DNA of 64,000 nucleotides, taken from Rhizophagus irregularis. Lineage: Eukaryota; Glomeromycota; Glomeromycetes; Glomerales; Glomeraceae. Position numbers and translations under genes: made by a program. The stretch spans positions 620,001 to 684,000 of the forward strand of contig NC_089432.1 in the NCBI RefSeq assembly GCF_026210795.1, written 5' to 3'. The notes beneath the pieces were generated by a model. The model saw nothing but the letters and a program-made list of their open reading frames with translations, ran no database searches and was not told the DNA's origin. Below, piece after piece: positions 33,949 through 45,000 of the stretch; position 1 is the stretch's first letter; every line of letters begins with the position of its first letter.

Positions 33949-36197
33949 AAATTATAAATGAAATAGAAAAACTGTGGAAAAAATGGGATAGACTGGTAAT
34001 GGAAAGAAATAAATTTAACGAAGAAACAAGACGAAACTTGGATGTAATGGAAAATTTTGGTGCAAAAGAAAGGAACGTAATTACCAATTACAAGATACTA
34101 GTACATAGATTTAACGACATTTGTAACTCGATGATGACAACGGAAACGGAAAATCAATTTAAAAATTTGCATGATAACCTTGAAGACAGTATATCGATAA
34201 ACAGAACCAAAGATAAGATAGAAATAGAAAAAAACAGATTGTTGTGTGATATGGAAAACGTACAACAATACGAATACAGCCTAGAAATAGAAAAAAATAT
34301 AGAAAAACGTGAACAATTAATGACAACAGACTTAAAAGAAATGATCATTCGAATAATGGATAAAAGAAGAGGTCAAATCAGAATAGATAGTTGTCAGAAA
34401 ATAAGTGAAAATAGGGTCAGAATGATTACAAATCACGAAGAAATAAAAGACGAAGTCGTAGAACATTACAAAAATTGGACATGCGCAAGAAATTTCGATG
34501 AAGAAGAGTTTGATAGAAATTGGAGTCAATATTACAACAAATTCGATACTATTGATGAACACATATATGATCATTTGTGTGATGAAGTAACAATGACGGA
34601 ATGCAATCTAACGTTAAATAATCTTAAATATGATAAAGCAGCGGGGGTAAGTGGTATTCCTTACGATTTTTGGAAGAAAAGTGGTGATAATACAAAGGAA
34701 GCTTTAATAGAAATTATAAATCTGGTAATCAAAGAAGGAACATGGCCAAAGGAATGGAAAGACGGAATAATTTATCCGATCAAAAAAACAATGGAGTGGA
34801 ATAGAGATTTAAAACTAACGCGTCCAATAACGTTAATCGAGACAGCAAGGAAAATCACGATCAAAATACTTACGAATCGTCTGAATGATATCTTGACAAA
34901 GTATACTGTTTTAAAGGGAAAAAATTTTGCGGCATTAAAATATGAAAGTACATTCGAACCAATAAAAATTTTGCAAGCGATAATTGAAGATGCCAATATT
35001 AACAAAAAAGAAGCGTGGATAGTATTAATGGATATAAGTAAAGCATACGACTCAGTTAGCTCGAGAAGTTTGAGGAAAGGGATGGAGCGTATAAAATTAC
35101 CGGAACAATGGATAAATTTAGTTTTAGATATATCTTATAATAGATTCAATAGAGTTATAGTTAACAATGATTTAACAGAAAAATATAAAGTGGAAGACGG
35201 AATCGACCAAGGTGAGGTATGGTCACCGATATTATGGAGAATTTTTTACGACCCCTTGTTATGTAAATTAGATGATATGAGAGAACAAGCGGGTTATGAA
35301 ATTAAGTCAGAGTTCAAAGAAAATATTACAAAAGATAAGGTGACAATCCATAGTATGATAATTAATGCGATAGCGTTCATGGATGACATGACACTTATTA
35401 GTAGATCACATGACCAAATAATGGATATGTTAGAAATATGTCACAGCTTCTATAGATTAAATGATATTAAAGCAAACCCTAAAAAATACGAAATAATTAG
35501 AATAAATAATGTAGAAAAGAGAGATATGATAATAGAAGGGCAAAAAATAGAAAAAATTAATTCAAAAAATGGTAATAGATTTCTGGGAATTTTCTTTACA
35601 TATAATAATAATAGAGCAGTTCACATTAAAAAAATGAAAGATATGATAGAAGGTTTTGTTAAAATAATGAATAGGAAAATAATAACAGATAAACAAGTAT
35701 GTAAACTATGGAACACTAATATGATTCCGGCATTAGAATATCAATTACAGGGCGTAGTTATTACAGAGAATGAAGCTAAACAATTAATGGCGCCAATAAA
35801 CACTTTGATAAAACATAAATGTAAAATGCCAAGTTCGTTGCCGAACTGTGTATTATACGATAAGGACATATATGGAGTTAAAGATATTTATAGTTTACAA
35901 TTTGAAAGTTTAAGTAAAAACATAATGTATATGGCAAATGGTAATGAGATAGTTAGATCAATATTTAAAATACAAATGGAGCAGTTGCAACAAGAAGCGT
36001 GGACGCCCTTATGTTTTGCAGAAAAAGTATCACAAGTTAAATTTTCAACAAAAAGATTTGTCAGAGATGCATTAATAGTTTTAGACTCCAAGAAATTTCA
36101 TTTATGTGATCATGAAAATTATAATGATCTTTTCCGTAATCATAGGATTAGAGGAGGATACATCCTGATCGAAGAAGTTTTAGAAGAGGAATTCTGA
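33858..36197 (+). CDS. LINE ORF2 part 2: reverse transcriptase
   Basis: Open from 33858; first ATG 33915; TGA at 36195. It overlaps the endonuclease frame by ~90 bases. The hinge is a run of seven A at 33856-33862, where a -1 slip would join the two frames. RT motifs: KAAGVSGIPYDFW, RPITLIETARK, LMDISKAYDSVS (catalytic Asp), GIDQGEVWSPILWRIFYDPL, then FMDDMTLI, where most LINEs have F/YADD. Thumb-like and connection regions follow to EEVLEEEF. The core residues are intact. At 36195 the stop is followed in frame by the C-terminal region. Confidence 0.85.
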   Translation, partial: KNNNNNKNTQKEYNTSVKDMSDCDKVKTKLKIINEIEKLWKKWDRLVMERNKFNEETRRNLDVMENFGAKERNVITNYKILVHRFNDICNSMMTTETENQFKNLHDNLEDSISINRTKDKIEIEKNRLLCDMENVQQYEYSLEIEKNIEKREQLMTTDLKEMIIRIMDKRRGQIRIDSCQKISENRVRMITNHEEIKDEVVEHYKNWTCARNFDEEEFDRNWSQYYNKFDTIDEHIYDHLCDEVTMTECNLTLNNLKYDKAAGVSGIPYDFWKKSGDNTKEALIEIINLVIKEGTWPKEWKDGIIYPIKKTMEWNRDLKLTRPITLIETARKITIKILTNRLNDILTKYTVLKGKNFAALKYESTFEPIKILQAIIEDANINKKEAWIVLMDISKAYDSVSSRSLRKGMERIKLPEQWINLVLDISYNRFNRVIVNNDLTEKYKVEDGIDQGEVWSPILWRIFYDPLLCKLDDMREQAGYEIKSEFKENITKDKVTIHSMIINAIAFMDDMTLISRSHDQIMDMLEICHSFYRLNDIKANPKKYEIIRINNVEKRDMIIEGQKIEKINSKNGNRFLGIFFTYNNNRAVHIKKMKDMIEGFVKIMNRKIITDKQVCKLWNTNMIPALEYQLQGVVITENEAKQLMAPINTLIKHKCKMPSSLPNCVLYDKDIYGVKDIYSLQFESLSKNIMYMANGNEIVRSIFKIQMEQLQQEAWTPLCFAEKVSQVKFSTKRFVRDALIVLDSKKFHLCDHENYNDLFRNHRIRGGYILIEEVLEEEF

Positions 36198-38429
36198 TTT
36201 TATAAAAATAGAATTAAAAAATGTGGCGTTATGTTCGTTGAACAACTAATTGAACCTTACACAGACAAAATGATGAAATGGACACACTTTTTAAAAGAAA
36301 ACGGGTTAGCGTTGAGAATAGAACCAAAATGGTTTAAAATAGTAAGGGACCGTATAACAATTAATGGTATTTTAGAAAGGGAATTATGTAACGAAATGTT
36401 AATCAAAAGAATGGAATTAGACGATACCAAGAAAGTAAGAAATAGTGAAGACCATTCTGATAAAAGTAGAAAAGAAACTAATAAAGAAATTATTACATGG
36501 AAAGATCCAAAGTCATCCAATAATATATATAGTATAAGATCAAAGAAGTCACGTCATAGATTTTACGATGAAATAGGTAAACATATGATAGAATATGATC
36601 AATTACAAGCCAACAATGATGTGATAAATTCTCCTTTTTTGATAAATTGTAAAGGATGTAATTACAATATTAGAAAGAAAAAAGATTGGAAATCAGAATG
36701 TTATATATATATAGAAAAAGACTTAGCTACGACGATACCAGGAAGATGGGAAAAAGATAACGTCGACGTGAAATATATCAAACCTTATAGGAGTTTGGAA
36801 TATATTGATAAAAGAAACGCGAGCGTTCAAAATATGTCAAATAGTAATAAAGAGAAACTTATAATCAACGACATGATTATAGACAGAGATAAAAATGAAT
36901 TACGAGCAAATGCCAAGTTCTGGTTAAATAGTGTTATTGAAGAAACGGGAATTTATGAAAATTTAAATAATTTTATAGAAAGGGATTTTTTTGATTTTAC
37001 AGACAAAGAAATTTTTTTACAGATAGGAGCTATTATACAAAAAGGCCCTGATTTAAATCTAGATGGTTTTTTTGGAATAGAGATTTTTGCAAAAAATAGT
37101 AAAGAAGAAAAGTTTAGTATAGAAGGTAAAGTTAGTAATACTAGAAATGAGCGGAAAATTTACGCTATTGGAATTATAATAGCGTTGATGATTATACCAG
37201 ATAATGTGATCGTAGATTTAAGAACGGACGAAAAAATATTAAAATGGTTTATAGACTATAGTAAGATTGGTAGCAATAGAAGAGAATTAGATGATCCGTG
37301 TTATATATTCTTAAATTGTATTAATATAGTTTTGGAATTAAAAAATATTAGATTATTAATTGATGAGGAAAAAGATAATGATGTAACAATAATGAAGAGC
37401 GTGAGTGTGAAATTACCCGCGTTAAAGCAAGAACTAATTAGATGTAAAGATTCAATTAAAGAGGTGGTATTAAAATATTCAAACATAGCGGTAGATGAAT
37501 ATGCGTTAAGATGGAACTATAATGTGATAGAAGGTGCATATAGAAAATGTTTCAAGGAAATTAGTAACAATATAAATAGGATCGATTTAATTTTGATGGA
37601 TTATGTGAAAGATTGTTTTGTGGAATGTAATGGAGCCAATGTAATGATCGATTGGAAAGAAACGTTCAAATTAATTAATAACGAAATATCTACAGGCAGA
37701 AATGTCACGAATAGGTTAGATGCATCAAGAAGATCATTTAGAGTTAAAAATTTTTTGAAAATATTACCAACGTATGAAATTTTATATGAAAGGAAAGTTT
37801 GGGGTATTGAGAGTACGAAATGCCCTAGATGCATAATAGAAGTCGAAACATGGGAACACATATGGTCTTGTGGAAATAATGGTGTGTTTACTGAATACAA
37901 GCTTTTTAGTGATAGTATTGAGGAAATTTGTGTTCATGCAATGACTGACGAAGACTCGAATGAAATTAATAAATTCAAAGAAAACCTAGTGGATATATCA
38001 ACTGGTCGGTCTATGATTATGCCTTTGCATAATATGATCAGAGAAATCACGAGAGGAATTATTAATGAAAAATGGATGAACGTATGTAAAAATAAAAATT
38101 TTAAAACAATTTTGAGAGACATATTTGACTTATATTTGACGAAGATACAAGAACATATATGGAAAGAAAGATGTAACGAGGTGACAGAAATAGAAAAACA
38201 AAAAGGTTTATTCAAAGATCTAAAAAGGAAAAGAAGGGACGCTGAGGATGATTCGGAAGATAAGGAAACAGATAATACAAAACTAGAAAACTCAAAAAAC
38301 AGGAAGAAAATTAAAAAAATAATAAAAATAGATTTAGAAAATAAAATTAAAAATGACGTATTTAGTGTAGGTAGTTCTAATAGACATAGGATAGGTAATA
38401 ATATAATTAGTAATTTGATCAATACATAA
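36198..38429 (+). CDS. LINE ORF2 part 3: RNase H-like and zinc-knuckle region
   Basis: Same frame as the RT, separated from it only by the TGA at 36195-36197; first ATG 36231; ends at TAA 38429. A degenerate RNase H region lies around residues 285-345 of this part (GFFGIEIFAKNSKEEKFSIE, ERKIYAIGIIIALM, VDLRTDEK). Near residue 530 is CPRC..(E)HIWSC, a C2HC-type knuckle found near the end of many LINE ORF2 proteins. The tail is lysine-rich (KRKRRDAEDD, KNRKKIKKIIKID). It was most likely one polyprotein with the RT before CGA or TGG became TGA. Confidence 0.75.
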   Translation, partial: FYKNRIKKCGVMFVEQLIEPYTDKMMKWTHFLKENGLALRIEPKWFKIVRDRITINGILERELCNEMLIKRMELDDTKKVRNSEDHSDKSRKETNKEIITWKDPKSSNNIYSIRSKKSRHRFYDEIGKHMIEYDQLQANNDVINSPFLINCKGCNYNIRKKKDWKSECYIYIEKDLATTIPGRWEKDNVDVKYIKPYRSLEYIDKRNASVQNMSNSNKEKLIINDMIIDRDKNELRANAKFWLNSVIEETGIYENLNNFIERDFFDFTDKEIFLQIGAIIQKGPDLNLDGFFGIEIFAKNSKEEKFSIEGKVSNTRNERKIYAIGIIIALMIIPDNVIVDLRTDEKILKWFIDYSKIGSNRRELDDPCYIFLNCINIVLELKNIRLLIDEEKDNDVTIMKSVSVKLPALKQELIRCKDSIKEVVLKYSNIAVDEYALRWNYNVIEGAYRKCFKEISNNINRIDLILMDYVKDCFVECNGANVMIDWKETFKLINNEISTGRNVTNRLDASRRSFRVKNFLKILPTYEILYERKVWGIESTKCPRCIIEVETWEHIWSCGNNGVFTEYKLFSDSIEEICVHAMTDEDSNEINKFKENLVDISTGRSMIMPLHNMIREITRGIINEKWMNVCKNKNFKTILRDIFDLYLTKIQEHIWKERCNEVTEIEKQKGLFKDLKRKRRDAEDDSEDKETDNTKLENSKNRKKIKKIIKIDLENKIKNDVFSVGSSNRHRIGNNIISNLINT

Positions 38430-38936
38430 TAATAATTAGTATAGTTTAGTTCATAGATAAATAGATAGGTTATAGGTTTAATAACTTTTGTTTACGTTTA
38501 TTCGCGCCTTGGTTAGATAACCCTTGGCTTTGTTATGAAGGGATTCAGTATTGTATAATATTGAATTTCAATGTATTAACCTTTCAATTATTATGTAAAA
38601 TGATGCGTTATTATTACTAATAAAATAAAGAAATACGTTTAACAAAAAAAAAAAAAAAAAAAACGTATCATAACAAACAATAAATAATCACGTGATCTCG
38701 TGTTATGATACGAGATTTTTGTAAAATTATTTTCTAAAAATATTAAGTTTAAAAATTCCGTATACATTCCGTATGATTAATTTTTTCCGTATACACTTCA
38801 TATACATTAGTTTTTTTAAAAATGTTCAAAAATGAATTGCTTATTAAATATACGGAATTTGTATACGGGATCTATAGAAACGTACATAAAATGTATACAA
38901 AACGTATCCTTTCCGTATACATATTTCTTATAGGGT

Positions 38937-39464
38937 CAGTGTAATAAGGATAAAGATTTTTTAGCGTTTTTTCTCCTAATATCAATAAAACTATTTATAA
39001 TAAATTTGAAAATATTCTACAGTACTGTAACATCTACTTTATACAATAAATAAAATTTATATTAATTTCTTATCAATATAATACATTATTAATATATTTC
39101 TTCAGACCAAAAACATTGTATATAATGAAATCTTTCAAAATATTTAAACATGCTATAATAATACTACATTTTTCAAATATATAAAAAAAAGTTTATCTCA
39201 CACATAAAAAATTTTTTTGCCATCATATACAAAAAAAAAAATTCTAGCAAATGAAAAGAGACGTTTTCTAAGCTCTAAGAACTCCATCTTAGCCTTTTTT
39301 TTTATCACCTTTTTTAAATTTATTAAATTTATTTTTTATTTTATTATCATTTATTTACACTCCTTTAAATTTCTAATTATGAATAATAATAAAAATTGAA
39401 GTTTTTAAACATATATCATAATTTTCTTTTCATTATTCATTACTACATTAATATAAAACAACTT
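38937..39464. other. AT-rich spacer right of the foldback element
   Basis: No gene or clear repeat is supported between the foldback right end and the Helitron-like terminus. Confidence 0.4.
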
Positions 39465-39467
39465 ACT

Positions 39468-39499
39468 AATCCCGGTGCGAAGCAACGGGCTACTGCTAG
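39468..39499 (+). mobile_element. Helitron-like 3' terminus
   Basis: CCCGGTGCGAAGCAACGGG forms a short hairpin (CCCG.TGC / GCA.CGGG) followed after a few bases by CTAG then T. Helitron 3' ends consist of exactly this: a hairpin of about 16-20 bases just before CTRR, with insertion between A and T. The element body would lie to the left; its 5' TC end could not be located. Confidence 0.55.
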
Positions 39500-39527
39500 T
39501 ATTAGCAGTTAGGAGTGTATAAAATTC

Positions 39528-39715
39528 ATGCGCACAATGTGTACGTGTGGCGATTGTGGCGTGTGCACGATTTTCTAAATTGGATGTGCACCGTGTGCAC
39601 AAAAAAAAAATTTTCATAGTGCACTATTAATTTTTGTGCACAAAAAAATTTTATATAGTGCACAATGTGCACAATTTTGTGCACAAAAATTCTATTTAGT
39701 ACACAAAAAATAAAA
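39528..39715. repeat. GTGCACAAAAA repeat cluster
   Basis: The palindrome GTGCAC and the phrase TTTTGTGCACAAAAA recur about eight times, and again at 40305-40360 (CACATTTTTGTGCACAAAAA). The two clusters bracket the MITE at 39989-40213 and may be arms of an older foldback element. The short reading frames here follow from the repeat. Confidence 0.5.
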
Positions 39716-39988
39716 AGAATGAGAGATATCACGAAATACCTAAATGATTATACTCCTTAATAAAAAAGATCACAAAAAAAGGAGCGAAATGTTAAGAATA
39801 CAGAAATTAGTGATATTGAAGATAACGAAATTGATAGTGAAGAAGAAGAATTAAATGATACTACTAAGACGAAAAAAAAAATAAATATTCACATTCAACA
39901 TTAAATAGAATCCACTTTGGGCTCCAAAATATTCATGGTTACATTATAAAAAAAAAATGGAAGAAAAGTTATATTAAGAGTACTCTTA

Positions 39989-40213
39989 GGCGACACAAAG
40001 TGGTAAAAATGGTTTTCATAATATAAAAATTTCATCAATAACCCGGCAACCCGGCTTTTAATTTTTTTTTTCAAAAATTTTATATGTGAAAATTTTTTTC
40101 AATTTTTAAAAAATTCTCACCCGGCATAGTAATAATATAAAAAATTTTTTTTTGACTTTACAAAAACTGACCCGGCCGGGATATGAAAACCATTTTTATC
40201 ACTTTATGTCGCC
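39989..40213. mobile_element. 225-bp MITE with TTA target duplication
   Basis: GGCGACACAAAGTGGTAAAA at the left matches the inverse of the right end (TTTTATCACTTTATGTCGCC), including AAAATGGTTTTCAT. TTA flanks both sides (39986-39988, 40214-40216). A TWA duplication with GGC termini suggests a PIF-Harbinger-derived MITE. Inside are ACCCGGC motifs. Confidence 0.75.
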
Positions 40214-40385
40214 TTAATATGCATTTAGATGTGTTTTTAATGGGTTCTCAAAATTTTGAAATTTTAATTTTTTAGCGGCTTGCAATTAGGCTTCTAAAGA
40301 TCAGGCACACATTTTTGTGCACAAAAAAATTTTCACACGTGTACATTTTTTTTTTTACACTGATTGTACTGTACCACTCAGTGGT

Positions 40386-40879
40386 AGAGCTGCGACCCGT
40401 TACCCATTTACCAGAATACAATCCGGGCTTACTCGAGTATCTATGAGTATCTGGGTTATGGAATAGCAAACGGGTAAAAACGGGTAATACCCATTTTGTA
40501 TCCGTTTTATGTTGACATATATATATATACCCGGGTATTACTCGGGTAATTGCCCCATAAATTTTGCCAGAATTGAGATGTTAACTCAGGCCAGAATTTT
40601 AATGCCGGCCAGAATTAATGTTTATAAATTACTTGGTGATCGTCACTAATAAGTACGGTTACAAGTTTTAATATTTGAATGAGAAAGTTACCACAAAAAA
40701 TAACTTGTCCCATTTTATTAATTCTGGCTAAAATTGTATTGAGAAAAAACCAGGTTTTTATCCGGGTAATACCCGGGTATACTCGGGTCATATCTATCAA
40801 AAAGATAAACGGGTAATACTCGTTTTGGAGTCGGGTAACACATTTTTTGATTTGAATACAGACGGGTCGCAGCTCTAAG
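40386..40879. mobile_element. 494-bp hAT-like MITE rich in CGGGTAA repeats
   Basis: AGAGCTGCGACCCG at the left pairs with CGGGTCGCAGCTCT at the right. TCAGTGGT lies at 40378-40385 and again at 40880-40887 (three bases beyond the exact inverted repeat), an 8-bp duplication. The interior repeats CGGGTAA/TTACCCG in both orientations and contains a GGCCAGAATT-type insert at 40560-40620. Confidence 0.7.
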
Positions 40880-40929
40880 TCAGTGGTACAATACAATAAT
40901 AAATGCTATTATAAATTATTTATATTTTA

Positions 40930-41090
40930 ATATTAAAAAAATAAACTGGTCTTTTAACATAAACCGGTCTCTAAAGTAAACCGGTTTTATATGAAAAACC
41001 GGAGACCAGATTTTTCAATAAAAATTTCCAAACCGGTTTTTGATTAAAACAGGCTGAAACCGGAGACCGGAAACCGGTCTTGAAGCTCTA
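40930..41090. repeat. AACCGG-motif repeat cluster
   Basis: AAACCGG or CCGGTTT occurs about ten times in both orientations within 160 bases, like the shorter cluster at 24805-24835. No borders or target duplication were identified. Confidence 0.6.
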
Positions 41091-42045
41091 ACTAAAATTA
41101 AACATTTTTTTTTTAAAAAAAAAAAGAGAAATTTGAAATTTGGTTTAGAAGTTATCTCAGTTTCAGACAATATATACATTGTATTACTTAAACAATTATA
41201 CTCTGAAATTCCAAATTGTCAAATAAAGCGAAGAAAATCCTTTGGTTTAATTGGTACTTACATTCGATCACATTTCACATTGAATTTTTTAAAATTCGAA
41301 TTTTATTTTGAATTCTTTCATTAAAAATTATAATTAATTTAATACTAATACATTTCAATATGATTGATTACGTTAAATAATAAGGTAAACTTAAGATACA
41401 TCTTTGTTTATGCACGGAATCTTCAATAAGAAAAAAAAACAAATGGCGTTATATCCGTTATTATAATTGCCTTCTTTTGCATTCCCATTGAACTGGGATT
41501 AAATAATAATACAGACAATAAAGGAAATTTGTTTATCGTACACATGAATAAATATTTATTCTTAGTGAATTGTATAACATTTAATTATATTAAAGTCGAC
41601 CACAGTTTCAAATACCAAACAAATACTATGCGGCGTTAAGGAGTAACCATATTTAATTGAATATAGTAAAAAGGTCAATTTATATTTTTATCTTAAGAAG
41701 GAAATGTTTCTTCATGGCTAAAAAAATCCGAATATATTCAATAATACATGAGTATTGTTAAATATAGAACGGTATTTCATGTGTGATATGTTACATGTAA
41801 ATTAAGGTTGCAGTTGCATATGGGCATTACACAAATATTTTTTTATCAAATGATTATTATAAATAAGGAAATTATTATAATAAAAACAAAATCGAAAAAT
41901 ATATAAATAAAATTTCTTTTTTCTTTAAAAAAAAAAAAAAAAAAAAAAATCATTTCACTTACTTCTTAGTTAATCCTTTGAAGGATTAATAAAAAATCTT
42001 TTTTGAGCACATATAAATATATAACGTGTAAAAGTGTAATAATCA
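41091..42045. other. upstream region of the channel gene
   Basis: No gene supported. A long A-run (41928-41949) and ACATATAAATATATAAC (about 42009-42025), a TATA-like stretch 20-35 bases before the ATG, lie directly upstream of the channel gene. Confidence 0.45.
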
Positions 42046-45000
42046 ATGTTTGCGTTCCAGAAAACCAATCAAACACCATCGCAATTATATAGCGACGAAG
42101 AAAAAGCGGAGATTAAGTCAATTGCTTCTTTTGAATCAAAGTATAGTAACAAAAGGAATATTTATAATGGTCATCAATATATAGCTATAAGTCCAGATGG
42201 TACTCAGATAGTAACATTAAATACCACAACTTATCAATTAAAATTATGTCAATCAGATAATATATCAACATTAAATACTTTGAATTATAATAGTTTTAAA
42301 AATTTTGATACTCCTGCTGTAATTTGGAGTTTAGCCATATCTAATGAAATTACTTTACCTGATCGGACAACTGATGTGTTAATTGCCGTCTCTTGTTTTG
42401 ATGATGATGTTAATAATGCTGATTCAACTATTAAACACACTTGGGTCATTTCTTCTGCTAAACAAGTGAGAATTTCTTCTTCAATTAATGATATGGGTGG
42501 TATAATTAAATTCTTGGATGACGAAAGTTCGGTTTCCGAAAAGACAGATTTGGTTCTTATAAATTCTTATGGAATTTCAAGATTTTCTATTCATCATGAT
42601 AAAATCAAATCTATGATAAATGAAAATTATGTTCATGGTTGGTTTAGCCTCTTCTCTGATAAATCCGTCGAAAATTTTAATTTACCAAGTAAATTATTAA
42701 ATAACGAAATTTCTAGTTTTTCTATTCAACAAAATTTAATAAAAGATCGTTTTTTAGTAGAAAGCTATAAAAATAAAATACAAACTGTTGAAATGTATAA
42801 TTTAAGAACAAGTTTATTGGAAAATACTTTTCAAAAATCTGAAGAAAATGCTGCTTCATTTTTAGGAAGAGGTTATTCTTGTTATGCTATATCAAGGAAT
42901 GAATCTTTATTCGCTTATTGTCGTGGTGCAAATAGTATTACCATTTATTTAATGGAGAATGGTTTGGAAGTTACTACAAAAAAATTTATTGAAACGAATA
43001 TTCAAATAATTTTTTTTGATTTCGTAAAGAATGATGAAAAATTATTGATCGTTATTGAAAAAGAAAGTTATAATGAAGGAACTTCGCAATTCGTTAATAC
43101 TCCAACAATTGTAGTTTGGGATTTATTTAGTGGTTCTGATAATTGTATTAGAAGGATAAATGATACTTTTTCGTTATTTCCTAAAAAATGTGAACATCAT
43201 CAAAGGTTGGCTAGTTCTTCAGGAAATCTTATTACAATTACGGATGATGGGAAAATCACTTCTTTATTACAAGATTCTGAAATAATTAAATTATTAAATC
43301 CTGAAAATTATAATACAAGAAATGCTATTCAACTTAACAATAATATTCAACTTGATAAAAAGTCCAGTTCTCCCTCATCAACTGTCGTAACAACTAATAC
43401 TACCACGAATTATCATTCAATTTACGATTCTTATGGAAAATATTTAGGTTCTAAATTCGAAAATAAAATTATTAGTAATCCTGAACCTTGGATATTAAAT
43501 AAAAATTATGAACGTACCTCGGTTTATTTTGATGATAAATCTATTCAATTATTTATTGGTGAATCCACTGTTCAAGTGTGGCGTAAAAGAAAAAGTGGAG
43601 CGTCAACTACAAAAGCATCTTCATCATCATCTACGAAAGTTCTTGAATATATTTGGACAAATAATTTTAATAGACCAATGCAAATCCAATCTTTGGAAGT
43701 TAATCATAAAGAATTCTCTTTAACATTATATATTCCTTCCATAAATTCACTTTCCGAACCTGGAGATACAGTTACACTTGAATGGCCTGAAAAAGTTAAT
43801 CCCCCAGTACATGCTTGTGAAGCATTGGAATTTTTTAATAAGAAAAAAGGCCAACCTTTAGATCCAAAAAGGCAATATCAATTTGATGAATTGATTCAAC
43901 AAACTGAACGTATCATTAGAAAATATTTAACTAAAAGATGTGGTTTATGGAGGATGTTAGATATACGTTATGATATTATGGCGAATCTAATTCGCGGTAA
44001 TTGTACATATATTATTAGGAATATTTTATTTTCCATATCTGATAGAAAAAATAATTATTTACATATTCCAAGATGTAATTCTTGGGGTGGTCAACTCGTG
44101 AAAGATACTGATCTTGAAATCTCTATCACATGTACAAAAGGAGGTTATCGTAAAGATACGATTATAGTTAAATATTTATTAGATTATTATTCTAATAATG
44201 CTTTAGATTCTTCAAATTGGATGTTTACCGTTGCTAAAGCAATTCCGATCCTTTATGAATATAATTTAGAATTTTACGTTGAAGAACTATTTCAAAAACG
44301 TTGTTTTGGTGCCAGTGAAGTTTACTTGGATCAATCTAAAATTCGTGATAAAGACATGGATAGAAGTAACCAGAAAGATGTTCATGCGTTAAACGTAAAT
44401 TTGGGTCTCACCAAGAAAAGAAAAGAGCGTAATTTCTTACAAAGATCAATCGTTAAAGGAAAACAAAGGTAGAAATTAATATATTAATAATTAACGAGAT
44501 TAAATGTTGCACAGACCATAAACGAAAATAATTAATTTTTTTTCCTATCATTTTTTTAGTGGAGAGAAAATTATTTCAGATTTAGTAAGCAAAACAACTT
44601 CTGCCCCTAGTTCTTCACTTATTAATCAGGTTTACATGGTACCCCTTCCCGATTTTACCGTATATCCTGAGAAATTTGAAGATAAACGAGTAGAATATTG
44701 GAAGATTCCTTTCAAATTTTTAAAGTTGTTATTTTGGCCACGTGGTCATGTGCTTAAAAAAAAGCATCAGATGAGTCCATTCTTGAGAATGATAAGAGCA
44801 GACAATGGCGCAGAAATTTATGATAATCCATCAATGGCCGCAGTAATTGACTTTAAATGGAAAGCGGCAAGAAATCATTTCTTAAGACATGCACTTATAT
44901 ACGTTGTATTTGCATTTTTTTTTGCAATCACAGGTGGTGCTATTAGAGGAATAAGTGTTGTTAGTAATTTGGGAGTTAAAATAATGTTCGCTTTATTTTA

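Larger units (their letters stand above)
30708..38663 (+). mobile_element. full-length LINE with poly-A tail, ~8 kb
   Basis: AAAAACGTATCATAACA lies immediately before the 5' end (30691-30707) and again at the 3' end overlapping the poly-A tail (38659-38675). This is the target duplication of an insertion into the foldback element's right arm. The element has ORF1, an APE-type endonuclease, a reverse transcriptase, RNase H-like and zinc-knuckle regions, and a ~20-base A tail (38644-38663). The layout fits a Tad/I-like non-LTR retrotransposon. Frame breaks at 32755, ~33857 and 36195 suggest this copy is not, or not simply, translatable. Confidence 0.9.
27471..38936. mobile_element. large foldback element, ~470-bp arms, split by LINE
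   Basis: The left arm 27471-27943 (starting ACCCTATAAGAAATAT) is the reverse complement of the right arm, which now lies in two pieces: 30510-30707 and 38664-38936 (ending CTTATAGGGT). Shared blocks include GTATACATTTTATGTAC, CAATTCATTTTTGAACATTT, TCGTATCATAACACGAGATC, and a pyrimidine tract with CATCACTCTCCTTT. Before the LINE arrived the element was about 3.5 kb. The interior 27944-30509 has no long ORF; it holds a nested MITE, CCCTATAAAAA relics near 29419, and a possible micro-exon array. Flanks (AAATTTCT and CAGTGTAA) show no clear target duplication, so an origin from two facing copies is not excluded. Confidence 0.8.

Noticed and set aside
40374-40400. CTCAGTGGTAGAGC looks like a tRNA A box
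   Set aside because: TCAGTGGT is the target duplication of the MITE at 40386-40879 (it recurs at 40880), and no B box or cloverleaf follows.
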